Shown in pieces: positions 16,816 through 25,938 of a stretch of 64,000 nucleotides of DNA. Each line of letters opens with the position of its first letter. The first letter of the stretch is position 1. The DNA is from Methanocorpusculum labreanum Z (GTDB lineage Archaea > Halobacteriota > Methanomicrobia > Methanomicrobiales > Methanocorpusculaceae): the NCBI RefSeq assembly GCF_000015765.1, contig NC_008942.1, forward strand, positions 1,255,921-1,319,920, read 5' to 3'. The position numbers were made by a program, and so were the translations under genes. The notes under the pieces were generated by a model. That model ran no database searches. It saw nothing but the letters and a program-made list of their open reading frames with translations, and had not been told where the DNA came from.

Positions 16816-17361
16816 TTATGCCCTCTGATTCATGATGCGCTGGCGTTCGCCGTTTGCTTCATCGCCGAGACTGGAGGTTGCGTAATACATAATGCCGGCC
16901 TCTTCTGCGATGGAAACCATGTAGCTTGGAACGCTCACACGCTGACCATTGATAGCAATGTGTCCGTGGGTGATAAGCTGACGTGCCTGTTTCGGGCTGC
17001 GTGCAAGACCTTTGCGGTAGACGATCGTCTGAAGGCGGCGCTCAAGGATGTCTTCGACTTTTAAAGACAGAATGTTATCCATTGCTGCGTCCGGACCAAG
17101 AAGGCCGTAGCGCTGGAGCGTGCCGACAAGTTCATCGCGGCGGGCAATTGTCTTCGGTGCTTCACCGATAGAGGAGGTCATTGCGAGGACTTCACGGGCG
17201 CCGCTTCTGTGCTTTCTCAGCACTTCGGTGGCTCTCCAGATCTCGCGTTTGTTACGCAGACCGTAGGTGATCGCAAGGACGCGTTCAGATTCAATACGCG
17301 ACTTCTCGAAGCGGCGCTTCGGGGAAGAGTATTGTTTGGTGTTCTTTCCTGGGTATCCCAT
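16816..17361 (-). CDS. rps4: 30S ribosomal protein S4
   Basis: A 181-residue uS4 with the archaeal N-terminal [15 protein letters not shown] region followed by an S4 RNA-binding fold ([35 protein letters not shown]). S4 is a primary 16S rRNA binder that nucleates small-subunit assembly. It sits between S13 and S11 in the conserved operon order. Confidence 0.97.
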
Positions 17362-17375
17362 TTTAAATCACCTGC

Positions 17376-17828
17376 TTAGTTCCGCCTCTTGGAGACACCG
17401 ACGATCTTACCGAATCTGCCGGTTGCTTTCGTACGCTGTCCGCGAACTTTGAGACCATTCTCATGACGGATACCGCGGTAACACCGCATCTTCTTCATGA
17501 GGTTGATGTCATCTTCCTTCGCAAGGGAAAGGTCGCTGCCGTAGAGGTGTTTCGGTTCTCCCGAGTACACATCTACCGGGCGGTTGACCATCCATTTTGG
17601 CACTGAGGCAGGGTATGCTTTTACCTGCTCTTCAATCGCGGCCACATCTTCATCGCCTAAGAGACCCATGGTGGCACGGGTGTCGACGCCAGCACGGCGT
17701 GCGATGATGAGTGCGGCATGGAGGCCGATGCCCTTAATTCCCGTCAGCGCAAGCTGCACGGGCTGGGTACCGTCCAGATCAGTGTTAATGATCCGCACAA
17801 AATATTTTAATTCTGACTCTTCAACCAT
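17376..17828 (-). CDS. rps13: 30S ribosomal protein S13
   Basis: The 150-residue uS13 has YFVRIINTDLDGTQPVQLALTGIKGIG, the helix-hairpin-helix part, and the diagnostic C-terminal CYRGIRHENGLKVRGQRTKATG. It contacts the 50S subunit and P-site tRNA. It is the first protein gene of the operon running down to S2; tRNA-Ser lies about 70 bases upstream on the same strand. Confidence 0.97.
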   Translation of the reverse strand: MVEESELKYFVRIINTDLDGTQPVQLALTGIKGIGLHAALIIARRAGVDTRATMGLLGDEDVAAIEEQVKAYPASVPKWMVNRPVDVYSGEPKHLYGSDLSLAKEDDINLMKKMRCYRGIRHENGLKVRGQRTKATGRFGKIVGVSKRRN

Positions 17829-17900
17829 TTTTTCGCCTCTCTTTTGGAGAGTTTAGTCTAAATTTGAAACACACAAAATGTGCGTGTTGCGTATGTTAAG

Positions 17901-17985
17901 CGCAGACGGAGGGATTTGAACCCTCGAGTCCCAGGGGGACACAGGTTTAGCAAACCTGCGCCATACCAGGCTTGGCTACGTCTAC
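17901..17985 (-). tRNA. tRNA-Ser (anticodon GCT)
   Basis: The 85-base minus-strand gene has the acceptor pair GTAGACG/CGTCTGC with discriminator G, a long variable arm (TGTCCCCCTGGGACTC) typical of serine tRNA, and anticodon loop TTGCTAA. It lies directly upstream of the S13 operon. No CCA or intron. Confidence 0.95.
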
Positions 17986-18164
17986 AGAGAACTCCGCATC
18001 TTTCCTTCCGACGGATCAGAAGGCTGCACGTTATCTAGAAGATATATGCAGGTCGACACTCGCAGTATGCCAGATACTGCTCCACTAAACTGAGTGCTCT
18101 ATTATGTAAGGGTTAGAGCAATATAATACTTCGCCTATCTCTCTATGGAGAAAAACAAAATGTA

Positions 18165-18437
18165 TTAGTTTTTCAGACAGCTCAGAAGAGCGTCGCAGCG
18201 GTCGATCATATGCTGGGCGGCTTCACGCATTACCGTGAGCGGCTCTTTTGTAGAACCGGGCTTCATGGTGATAAACACTTCCGGATCGGAGAACTGGTAT
18301 TTGATCACATATTTGGCAACATCCACTTCGGGATCTGCAAGGATCTCATCCACCAGCGCATTCACGATCGTGTGCCCTTCACCCTCCAGAGTGACCCGTA
18401 TCTTATCCTTCTCAAGCTCGATAATCTTCAGCTTCAT
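18165..18437 (-). CDS. rpoL: DNA-directed RNA polymerase subunit L
   Basis: A 90-residue protein, MKLKIIELEKDKIRVTLEGE, followed by HTIVNALVDEILADPEVDVAKYVI, the RpoL/RPB11 alpha-like fold that pairs with RpoD. I use the ATG at 18437 and not the one at 18449. The TATA box (TTATATA, minus strand, 18464-18470) predicts transcription from about 18440, so the upstream ATG would not be in the message. It appears to be monocistronic. Confidence 0.93.
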   Translation of the reverse strand: MKLKIIELEKDKIRVTLEGEGHTIVNALVDEILADPEVDVAKYVIKYQFSDPEVFITMKPGSTKEPLTVMREAAQHMIDRCDALLSCLKN

Positions 18438-18463
18438 TCCCTTATACATTCGCCGGACGATAC

Positions 18464-18470
18464 TATATAA
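18464..18470 (-). promoter_or_regulatory. TATA box of rpoL
   Basis: TTATATA on the minus strand, about 27 bases before a predicted start site near 18440. It implies a nearly leaderless rpoL message and supports the start codon at 18437. Confidence 0.5.
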
Positions 18471-18503
18471 TTGTGGGATGGATCAATAACAAAAAAAAAA
18501 GAT

Positions 18504-19118
18504 TTAAAGGATTTTCTGAGTGAAGGCAACCTGACCGGAGATACGGGTGATCCGCACTTTCACATTCTGACCGGCCTTGGTACCGGCGACATACAGAATA
18601 TATTTGCCGATCCTTGCAACGCCGTCGCCTTTCTTACTGATGGACTCGATATGGACCTCGAGCTCCTTTCCTTCCTCGATCGCGGGACCCTGGACCTCGG
18701 TCTTCGCTTTGCGTTTACGGATGGGTCTCTTCGATCCGCATGCCTCGCAAAGAAGCATCAGTACGCGGTCGTCTTTGACGAGTTTCGTGTCCGGCCTGCC
18801 GCACTCGGAACAGATGACGTAATCACCGACATATGTCTCAAGAATCGCATCAAACTGTGCCTGTTCGAACTTTCCATTGAACACCGCGCGGTTTCCGTCG
18901 ATCTTACCTGCCGTACCAAGTTCGCCCAAAATGAACTTCATGAAGTGGTCCTTATCACGGTTGAGACTGTCTACGATATCGGAAAAGTTCTCGAGAACCG
19001 TAGTTTTCCCCTCGATATAGATCTTCGCCTTCGGCATGACGAACCGTTCGCCGGTCTCCGTCGGTTCCCCTATCCCGGAATACGCGGCCTTTAACATATC
19101 TTCGTATGACTGCACCAT
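18504..19118 (-). CDS. Translation initiation factor aIF-2 beta with C-terminal TRAM domain
   Basis: The 204-residue protein has an aIF-2 beta / eIF5 core: an N-terminal helix, the central domain (NFSDIVDSLNRDKDHFMKFILGELG) and a zinc ribbon with CSECGRPDTKL and LLCEACG. After the basic linker KRPIRKRKAKTE there is a TRAM domain (about residues 148-204: ELEVHIESISKKGDGVARIG...), an RNA-binding OB-like fold. The TRAM fusion is known in methanogens and is not a sequencing artefact. The factor belongs to the trimer that brings initiator tRNA to the ribosome. Confidence 0.95.
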   Translation of the reverse strand: MVQSYEDMLKAAYSGIGEPTETGERFVMPKAKIYIEGKTTVLENFSDIVDSLNRDKDHFMKFILGELGTAGKIDGNRAVFNGKFEQAQFDAILETYVGDYVICSECGRPDTKLVKDDRVLMLLCEACGSKRPIRKRKAKTEVQGPAIEEGKELEVHIESISKKGDGVARIGKYILYVAGTKAGQNVKVRITRISGQVAFTQKIL

Positions 19119-19250
19119 AATACATACCCGTTGGTTGTGAGAACATATAGGTCTGATGCACCGGACGGGAATCTCACCCCAATGTATCCGGCATAACCAC
19201 GGGATAACCCCATAGACACGGCAAATGATGTTTCAAACGCCTAACTATTA

Positions 19251-19259
19251 TTTATATTA
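19251..19259 (+). promoter_or_regulatory. TATA box of the pilin-like gene
   Basis: TTTATATTA lies in an AT-rich stretch 48-56 bases upstream of the ATG at 19307. It predicts transcription from about 19282 and a leader of some 25 bases. Confidence 0.45.
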
Positions 19260-19306
19260 AAAAAAAAGAATTTGATTAGAGACTTGTTATCTTTGGGACC
19301 TCCAGC

Positions 19307-20467
19307 ATGAAAGCAAGACCGGAAGCCGCAATATCGCCGACGATCGGTGTGATACTTCTCATTTTTCTAACCGTGGTTCTCGTCGGCGCAGCTGCCCTCG
19401 TTTTTTTCGGATTTTCCGGCGATTTGACCGAGCCGAAACATGCATATATCACCGCGGAAACAACGGACAATGCCACAAATCCCCTGGTCCTGCGTGTTTG
19501 GGACATTGGTGACGGAACGGTGCTGAAAGATCTGGTCGTTTCGGTAAACACGCCGGAGGGAGTCAGCATCGGAACACCAACCAAGATTTCGAATGCATTT
19601 TATGTGGGAGAGACCATCCCAATCGAATTCGATGACAGCTTTCCAAAAGGGAGCTACCTTGTCACGGTAACCGGCGAATTTGCCGACGGAGCAAACCAGG
19701 TACTTTTTACCAAAATCATGGACCTTGGAGCCGACGGCAGGAAGATTCAGGAAGTCAGTACGGAAAAGCTGTTCCTTATGGCGGATTATGCGTACTGGAA
19801 ACCAAACAAGCTTTATCTGACGGACACGACCCCCTACAAAAATATCTTGAACATCTCGTACTGGACGCTTGATCTCGGCTATTCGGGCGTGGACATACAA
19901 GTATTGTCCCACCCGGCAGATGATTACAGCTATACTTACCCGACCGAGGCATTCAACGGCACATCACAGACATTCGTGATCACCTATACTGCATATTATA
20001 TCGACGGAAAATCCAAGACGACCGTGCAGAAAGAAGTACAGCTCTACGTCAGCGAACAGCCGGACCAACTGGGAGAATATGTGAAAAACTACAAGATCGG
20101 TGGAGAATCCCTGCAGGGAACGGGAGATTCAACGCATCACATACCCCTTGTCGGGATACTGGCAACCACGATCTGGAGAGAGGATATCGACGGGCGATAT
20201 ATCATAGTAGACGGAGAATACCGCCCCGCCCTCCAGGTCAATCTGAACGATCCAAAAGAAGGAGCCAGTTCCGTTTCGGTCACCAGCGACACGGAATTCC
20301 GTGTGGGAAGCACATACTTTGCACCCGGCGAAACCTATGCGGGAACCTTTTCGACCTTCTATCTCAATACGGCAAACAGGACCGCGATCAATGTCACCTT
20401 AAAAATATTCGACGCAAGTAATACCAAGCTGGCCGAACAGACAACACTGATCACCATCAGGGACTAA
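19307..20467 (+). CDS. Type IV pilin-like secreted protein
   Basis: The 386-residue protein has a class III (prepilin-type) signal: a short basic start MKARPEA, the AISPTIGVILLI segment and a long hydrophobic helix to about residue 37. This matches the archaeal type IV pilin N-terminal family (AVSPVIGVILM-type). The large extracellular remainder is rich in Thr, Tyr and Asp, with beta-type repeats and no cysteine-rich domain. Such proteins are cut by a PibD-like peptidase and form pili, or are surface anchored. At 386 residues it is bigger than simple pilins, so it may be a minor or adhesive pilin. Confidence 0.8.
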   Translation: MKARPEAAISPTIGVILLIFLTVVLVGAAALVFFGFSGDLTEPKHAYITAETTDNATNPLVLRVWDIGDGTVLKDLVVSVNTPEGVSIGTPTKISNAFYVGETIPIEFDDSFPKGSYLVTVTGEFADGANQVLFTKIMDLGADGRKIQEVSTEKLFLMADYAYWKPNKLYLTDTTPYKNILNISYWTLDLGYSGVDIQVLSHPADDYSYTYPTEAFNGTSQTFVITYTAYYIDGKSKTTVQKEVQLYVSEQPDQLGEYVKNYKIGGESLQGTGDSTHHIPLVGILATTIWREDIDGRYIIVDGEYRPALQVNLNDPKEGASSVSVTSDTEFRVGSTYFAPGETYAGTFSTFYLNTANRTAINVTLKIFDASNTKLAEQTTLITIRD

Positions 20468-20517
20468 ACACACAACAGATAATAGTGCAGAGAGATTCTG
20501 CATGGGTAAATAATTCC

Positions 20518-21140
20518 AATAGGAGTTATGCGGTGTTATTCTCAATCCAATTTGGCGAGTGTATGACTAGGTGTGGACACAAGAGAAAAAACCAACCGCG
20601 AATCGGCGCGAATCCCGCAAGCCGGTGGCTTGCTCCCAGAATCGGATTTGCTATTCCTCACTCTCACAAGTCTCGTTCCTCGACTTGCTCGCCCCTCATC
20701 GGGAACGTTCGGGCAAATCCTGTCGCCGCCTCAGCGGCTCCTATTATTGATTAGCCTCTTGATCTTATGTCGTGATTGTTAGTAATGTGAATATTTTTCA
20801 GATTCAGAACTGCTCAATGAATATCTCCCTCACGGGAGGCGCCGGGACGCCGACAGGATTTGCCCGAACATTCCCGATGAGGGGCGAGCCGTTGGGTCGA
20901 GCGGATTGGAGACGAAGTCGACGACCCTAGCGGAGCAAGGCTTTGCCTTGCGACTTGACCCAACGAGCGAGAGTGAGGATCAGCAAATCCGATTCGCCTC
21001 GCCCGAAGGGCGGATTCGCGCCGATTCGCGGTTGATATTTCTCTTGTGTCTACACTAATGCCGTACACGAAATCGACGTATACCTCATAAGTACGTCAAT
21101 TTTTTCTCGGCCAAGATCACAACACCGCGTAAGTTCTATT
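20518..21140 (+). repeat. Long inverted-repeat element, copy A (623 bp)
   Basis: Left end AATAGGAGTTATGCGGTGTT (20518-20537) and right end (21121-21140; inverted AATAGAACTTACGCGGTGTT) match at 17 of 20 positions. Inside, long arms also pair: GTGTGGACACAAGAG plus CCGCGAATCGGCGCGAAT near 20570-20613 mirrors 21013-21056. The block CTCGCCCCTCATCGGGAA through ATCCTGTCG near 20685-20720 mirrors 20857-20890. Most of the element could form one giant hairpin with a loop near 20755-20815. It fills the gap between the pilin-like gene and the convergent pgk. No protein is credible in either strand. Related to copies B and C. Confidence 0.85.
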
Positions 21141-21156
21141 CCAAAAAAGAAGTGGA

Positions 21157-22374
21157 TCAGTTCCCGAATTTTTTCCAGGACTCTTCGAGAGCTGCGATCG
21201 CCGGCAGTTTCTTTCCGGTCAAAAACTCGATGCAGGCCCCGCCGCCGGTGGAAAGATGGGAGTACTGCGGTTCAAGACCCAGCTGTTCGATGACCGCCGC
21301 CGTGTGGCCGCCGCCGCATACGGAAAAGTCCACGTTCGCCGCCGCCCGCAGGAGTTCAAACGTACCCGAGGCAAACTTTGCCTCTTCGAATACCCCTGCC
21401 GGGCCGTTGAACACGATCGAACCCGAGTTCCTCAGTGCTTTTGAGAACTGCACAATAGACTCCGTACCCATATCGAGGATCGGGCAGTCTTTGGGAACAC
21501 GGGTGATCGGATACTCCTTACGCTCATCATGCTCTTTTACCGCGACATATTCCGGCAGAAGGACCTTATCGGGATAGGAGTCGAGAATGGTTTTTGCCTT
21601 CGCTACTTCATCGTCATAGCCGAGCATATGGATCAGGTTGCGTGAAGGCTCCCCGATGTCGATCCCTTTTGCCAGATAAAAGACGTTTGCAACCACACCG
21701 ATAATGGCAACTTTGTCGGCGGTCTTGTTTGCGAGAACGTTTCCGGCAACCGCGATGGAATCATCCACCTTCGTTCCGCCCAGAACGAAGGTCACGGGTT
21801 TGGGTGCCGAGGTGAAGACTCTTGAAAGCATGGACACTTCTTTTTCCATGAGAAGGCCGGCAACCGTTTTCATGGCATAGGAAAGACCGGTGATCGTCGG
21901 CTGGGATCGGTGGGCCGTGCCAAACGCATCATATACAAAAAGATCCGCCATGGAGGCAAGTTTTCTAACAAGATGGGTCTTTGCTCCATCCTCCGGCTTC
22001 ATGGTCAGATTCTCTTCAGCTGAGAACCTGACGTTTTCCAGAAGAACGATATCTCCCGGATGAGCATCGCGGACTGCATGCTTTGCGCAGGTGCCGAAGA
22101 TATCATCCACATAGGTGACCGGCATATTCATGAGCCGCTCCAGTTTATCGGCGTGGGCGGCAAGCGTAGTGAAATCTTTTTTCCCGGGTCTGCTCTGGTG
22201 GGCAAGGACCACGACGCGGGCATCTTCCAGTGCCTGCAGCGTTGGGATGTGTTCGCGGAACCGTTTGTCGTCCAAAATAGTATTGGAGGAAGGATCTATA
22301 GGGGAGTTGAAATCCACACGGACGAGAACGGTTTTTCCGCGTGTTTCAATATCTGCAAGAGTCCCAAAATTCAT
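21157..22374 (-). CDS. pgk: Phosphoglycerate kinase
   Basis: A 405-residue archaeal PGK. It starts with TRGKTVLVRVDFNSPID (substrate-binding Asp/Asn), has VVLAHQSRPG, NVRFSAEE, FGTAHRS, VLGGTKVDDS and the C-terminal nucleotide segments NGPAGVFE and CGGGHTAAVI. It exchanges phosphate between 1,3-bisphosphoglycerate and ADP, used in gluconeogenesis in methanogens. It ends 17 bases from the right terminus of repeat copy A. Confidence 0.97.
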   Translation of the reverse strand: MNFGTLADIETRGKTVLVRVDFNSPIDPSSNTILDDKRFREHIPTLQALEDARVVVLAHQSRPGKKDFTTLAAHADKLERLMNMPVTYVDDIFGTCAKHAVRDAHPGDIVLLENVRFSAEENLTMKPEDGAKTHLVRKLASMADLFVYDAFGTAHRSQPTITGLSYAMKTVAGLLMEKEVSMLSRVFTSAPKPVTFVLGGTKVDDSIAVAGNVLANKTADKVAIIGVVANVFYLAKGIDIGEPSRNLIHMLGYDDEVAKAKTILDSYPDKVLLPEYVAVKEHDERKEYPITRVPKDCPILDMGTESIVQFSKALRNSGSIVFNGPAGVFEEAKFASGTFELLRAAANVDFSVCGGGHTAAVIEQLGLEPQYSHLSTGGGACIEFLTGKKLPAIAALEESWKKFGN

Positions 22375-22417
22375 ATCAAAAAGATTGGCTTTTTGTACCT
22401 ATAAATACCAAGTGTCT

Positions 22418-23482
22418 TCACGGCCCGGGAGACCCGGCATCGGGATTTTCTTCAGCTGACGTCTCCGCTTTCTTTGCCAGAGCTTCGTCTTTGATCCGCA
22501 TTTTTTCCAGCATCTTCTTTTTGGAACGGTAGTAATTCAGCGGATGCGAAACCGACTCGCAGAGCCGGTCCTTATTTACGCAGACCCCGTGGGTCAGCAT
22601 GGTGGCGCAGGAAGGGGTCGTGTACTCGTTCGTCAGGATATGATCGACCTGATAGTTCGTCATATCGGGATTGTAATCCGGGCTTCGTGCAAAAATTCCC
22701 GCAACCTGCTCGGCGTTCATCCCGACATTGTGCAGAAATGCCGTCATGGAAAAACGGCCCGAATGCGTGAGATTCACGCCTGCCGCCGCCGCGGAGATCA
22801 AAGCCTGAATACAGGGAGGATACGCCGATTCGTCGATCGCCCCGAACTCAACAAGCGTTCTCTCCTGCACGGCAGAAAGGATCTTGTCGCTCCAGGGAAG
22901 ATACTCCTTTGCGATCGATTCCGGGATGTCGAGCGGCAGACCGGAGGAAAGGATCGCCCGTATTCGTTCAGCGATCAAAACATCCATCTCGTCGGAAGAG
23001 ACGGAGACAAACCCGTTTTCCACGTCCCGGTTGATCAGCCGCCACTTCGCATCACGCACGCGGGAGGCAAGCTCTACATACCGGATCACCGGAAGAGCAC
23101 CGTCGCCCAGTTCAAGACCCAGTTCCTCGCAGACCCGCTTTTTCAAAAGCTCGTTCTCTTCGGCATGGAAATACGCATAGACGCGGGATGCCTCCATCCT
23201 GCAGAGCCGGTCCATTGTCCGCTTGTCTTTCGAGGCGGAGGCAAGCACTCTGGCAAGAACATAGGTTATGATGTCGGAGACAACATCGTCTTCCGACTCG
23301 GGGTAAACGGTTTTTCCATCCAGTGCCGTAATCACCCGTTCGGCAGCCCGGTCGAGATAGGAACAGCCGATCTTCGAGCCGGAAAGCCCGGCAACTTTGA
23401 TTCCGCGGGATGCAAGCAGCCCCTGTGCTTCAGGTAAAAAAGGATAATGAGCCAGGTCGCGCTTTTCAACGGACGTGCGCAT
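22418..23482 (-). CDS. priL: DNA primase large subunit PriL
   Basis: The 354-residue protein matches archaeal PriL. The N-terminal helical domain (LAHYPFLPEAQGLL...) precedes RDAKWRLINRDVENGFV. The C-terminal domain carries the four cysteines expected for the [4Fe-4S] cluster: one in YPPCIQAL, then SCATM, HGVCVN and RLCESV, followed by HPLNYYR. It partners with PriS to make primers; priS is not in the window. It starts 5 bases after the PCNA stop, so clamp and primase subunit are co-transcribed. Confidence 0.95.
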   Translation of the reverse strand: MRTSVEKRDLAHYPFLPEAQGLLASRGIKVAGLSGSKIGCSYLDRAAERVITALDGKTVYPESEDDVVSDIITYVLARVLASASKDKRTMDRLCRMEASRVYAYFHAEENELLKKRVCEELGLELGDGALPVIRYVELASRVRDAKWRLINRDVENGFVSVSSDEMDVLIAERIRAILSSGLPLDIPESIAKEYLPWSDKILSAVQERTLVEFGAIDESAYPPCIQALISAAAAGVNLTHSGRFSMTAFLHNVGMNAEQVAGIFARSPDYNPDMTNYQVDHILTNEYTTPSCATMLTHGVCVNKDRLCESVSHPLNYYRSKKKMLEKMRIKDEALAKKAETSAEENPDAGSPGP

Positions 23483-23487
23483 AACGG

Positions 23488-24231
23488 TTAATCTGCCTCG
23501 ATCCTCGGCGCAAGAAGGTAGCCCACACTTCCCTTGCCGCCTGCATAGACGAAGGAGAACTGGACCGGGTGATCGGTGCCCAGACGGATCTGGACCTTCT
23601 CGGCACGGCCGATCGATTTGCCCATGTCTTTGAGATAGTCAAGAGAGAAAAGGGATCTCGCATCCGCACAGGTGAGGTAATGCACATCATCGCCGGTAAG
23701 TTCGCGTTTGATCCGGTCGGAATCACCGTCGGCATTCATGGTAAAAACGCAGGTCTCCGCAGACACGGCAAGGGAGATCTTATCGGAAACCATTGAGGAA
23801 GCCTTGATGGCATCATTGAACATTACGCCGGGAACTTCAAAGGTTGCGGGCAGATTCAGGTTCGGCGCGTTCGGGTCTTTTCTGATGGTCTTTGTATCAA
23901 GCAGGGTTATCGAATATTCATACCCGCCGAAACTGATTTTGAGTTTTTTGCCCGATTCGTCAAGTTCGAGAGAGACGATGTCCGTCTTGCCGATCATCGA
24001 CATCATCGATCTGATCTTTTCAATATCGAGACCTATTTCACAGGGTTCTGCGGCGAATGTGAGAAACGCCGATGCAGAGAGTTCTAAGGAAACCATTGCC
24101 ACGTTGGAAGTATCCACAGTGATCGTTCTGATTCCCTTCTCGTCAACGTGAAGACGGCATTCGTTTACCAGTGCTGAAACCGCATCGATGGTCTCACGGA
24201 AAATATCTGCTTCAATGGTTGCTTTTAACAT
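23488..24231 (-). CDS. pcn: DNA polymerase sliding clamp PCNA
   Basis: A 247-residue archaeal PCNA starting MLKATIEADIF. It has two clamp-type halves: the first ends in IRSMMSMIGKTDIVSLE and the second includes FNDAIKASSMVSDKI, SLDYLKDMGKSI and VQIRLGTDHPVQFSF. It encircles DNA as a trimer and tethers polymerase, ligase and FEN1. The start at 24231 is favoured over 24252: a TATA element at 24256-24264 predicts transcription beginning around 24233, giving a leaderless message. Confidence 0.97.
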   Translation of the reverse strand: MLKATIEADIFRETIDAVSALVNECRLHVDEKGIRTITVDTSNVAMVSLELSASAFLTFAAEPCEIGLDIEKIRSMMSMIGKTDIVSLELDESGKKLKISFGGYEYSITLLDTKTIRKDPNAPNLNLPATFEVPGVMFNDAIKASSMVSDKISLAVSAETCVFTMNADGDSDRIKRELTGDDVHYLTCADARSLFSLDYLKDMGKSIGRAEKVQIRLGTDHPVQFSFVYAGGKGSVGYLLAPRIEAD

Positions 24232-24255
24232 CAATATAACCCCTTGACACACTCT

Positions 24256-24291
24256 CTTATATTAGCGTGACAAACTTTAATAGTATAATTA
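24256..24291. promoter_or_regulatory. Divergent promoters for pcn and rlmE
   Basis: In the 104-base gap between the divergent genes, CTTATATTA (24256-24264) reads TAATATAAG toward pcn and sits about 29 bases before its ATG. TATAATTA (24284-24291) faces rlmE, with a predicted start near 24315, leaving a 20-base leader that contains GGGAG ahead of the ATG at 24336. Confidence 0.45.
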
Positions 24292-24335
24292 TATCCGCGC
24301 TCATATAAGATATACGTTAAGTTGGGAGAAAAACA

Positions 24336-24947
24336 ATGGGATCACAATGGACAAAAGATAATGTATATAGAAAAGCGATGCGGGACGGGTATAGGGCCCG
24401 CTCAGCATACAAACTCATCGATATCAATGAACGATTCAATGTAATCAGACAAACGGACAACGTGGTTGATCTCGGGGCGGCCCCCGGAAGCTGGCTTCAG
24501 GTCTTAAAAACGATGACCGAAGGTCAGCTCTGCGGGGTTGATCTCAATCCGATCATTCCACTCGAAAACGTCATCACGATCACCGGCGATTTTACCGATC
24601 CTGCCATTCAGGCAAAAATCAGGGAGGCCATGCCTCTGGTAAATGTCGTGGTATGTGATGCATCCCCCCACCTTTCCGGAGCGAAAGCCTATGATCAGGC
24701 ACGGGTCATGGGGCTCAACGAAGAGGCGCTGAACTTTGCAAGCAACCTCTTAAAACAGGGCGGCAATCTGGTCATGAAATCTTTTCAGGGCTCCGACTTC
24801 AACGAACTTCTTGCCCTCGTTAAGGAAAAGTTCTACTCGGTCAGGGTGATTCGATCAACAGCTACCCGGAGAGGAAGTACCGAATGCTACATCGTTGCAA
24901 AGAATTTCATAGGAGATGCCGATGACGACAGAAAAAAACGCGAGTGA
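24336..24947 (+). CDS. rlmE: 23S rRNA 2'-O-methyltransferase RlmE (FtsJ family)
   Basis: A 203-residue Rossmann-fold methyltransferase. The K-D-K-E catalytic set is visible: Lys in RSAYKLIDI, Asp in VCDASPH, Lys in LVMKSFQG and Glu in GSTECYIV. The SAM loop is VVDLGAAPGSWLQV. The family methylates the ribose of U2552 in the 23S A-loop. Length fits the stand-alone archaeal form without a TRAM domain. Its end overlaps the start of moaA by 26 bases, so the two are coupled. Confidence 0.95.
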   Translation: MGSQWTKDNVYRKAMRDGYRARSAYKLIDINERFNVIRQTDNVVDLGAAPGSWLQVLKTMTEGQLCGVDLNPIIPLENVITITGDFTDPAIQAKIREAMPLVNVVVCDASPHLSGAKAYDQARVMGLNEEALNFASNLLKQGGNLVMKSFQGSDFNELLALVKEKFYSVRVIRSTATRRGSTECYIVAKNFIGDADDDRKKRE

Positions 24948-25881
24948 TATTCTCACCGACACCTACAACAGAAAAATATCGAATATCAGAATAGCCGTGA
25001 CCAGTGCCTGCGACCTTCGCTGCATTTACTGCCACCGGGAAGGAGAAGGAGACAACGGCTGCACGAGGGATGATCATGCATCCCAGATGACCAAAGAGGA
25101 GATCTCCGAACTGATCGGGGTTTTTGCGGAACTTGGCGTCAAGACGATCAAGCTTACCGGCGGAGAACCCCTTCTCCGGCCCGATCTTTTAGACATCATC
25201 CGATCCATTCCCCCCCACATCGAGTCGTCTCTCACGACAAACGGCACGCATCTGGCAAAACTCGCCAAAGAACTCAAAGATGCGGGTCTTTCACGGGTGA
25301 ATGTGAGTCTGGATACGATGAACCGGGACACCTACATCAAGATCACCGGAAAGGACAGACTCAAAGATGTTCTTGACGGGATCGATGCGGCGCTCGCGGC
25401 AGGTCTGACCCCGGTCAAACTCAACATGGTCGTTTTGAAAGGGATGAATGACAATGAGATCGACGATTTTCTTGCCTTTGTGCGGGCACGAGGGGAAAAT
25501 CTCATTCTGCAGATCATCGAACTGATGGATATCAACGGATGGACGGACGACATGGACCCTGCCGTGCATGGAAATGCCCAACTGGTTGCGGATCTTGAAA
25601 AAGAGTTCGCCAAGCACTCATCCCGGGTTACGACGAGACACATGCACCACCGGAGAAAGTATCTGGTCGACGGTGCTTTAGTGGAGGTCGTCCGGCCGAT
25701 GCACAACCCGGAGTTTTGTGCAAACTGTAACCGGCTTCGTGTAACTTCCGACGGTCTTTTGAAACCCTGTCTTCTCAAAACCGGAAACGAAGTGTCGGTC
25801 AAAGGGCTGCACGGAGACGAGCTGAAATCCGCCATCGCGGCCGCAGTTAAGAACCGGAGCCCGTATTTTTTTGCTGAATAA
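24922..25881 (+). CDS. moaA: GTP 3',8-cyclase MoaA
   Basis: A 319-residue radical SAM enzyme that converts GTP toward precursor Z of molybdopterin, needed for formylmethanofuran and formate dehydrogenases. The N-terminal cluster is C30-x3-C34-x2-C37 (SACDLRCIYCHREG), followed by LTGGEPLLRPD. The second cluster is CANCNRLRVTSDGLLKPC near the C terminus. The ATG at 24922 has AGGAG at a good distance; the ATG six bases earlier is too close to it. The protein ends KNRSPYFFAE without an obvious terminal GG pair, which several bacterial MoaA proteins have. Confidence 0.95.
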   Translation: MTTEKNASDILTDTYNRKISNIRIAVTSACDLRCIYCHREGEGDNGCTRDDHASQMTKEEISELIGVFAELGVKTIKLTGGEPLLRPDLLDIIRSIPPHIESSLTTNGTHLAKLAKELKDAGLSRVNVSLDTMNRDTYIKITGKDRLKDVLDGIDAALAAGLTPVKLNMVVLKGMNDNEIDDFLAFVRARGENLILQIIELMDINGWTDDMDPAVHGNAQLVADLEKEFAKHSSRVTTRHMHHRRKYLVDGALVEVVRPMHNPEFCANCNRLRVTSDGLLKPCLLKTGNEVSVKGLHGDELKSAIAAAVKNRSPYFFAE

Positions 25882-25938
25882 CCAGCGATCACAGAGAATT
25901 AATTAGAGAATAACTCCAATACATAAGCAGAATTTCAT

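Noticed and set aside
20485-21068. Reading frames within repeat copy A
   Set aside because: They are explained by the GC-rich inverted repeat, are present on both strands as mirror images and resemble no protein.
20511-21147. Target-site duplication flanking repeat copy A
   Set aside because: The flanks show only two or three matching bases, which is not more than chance.
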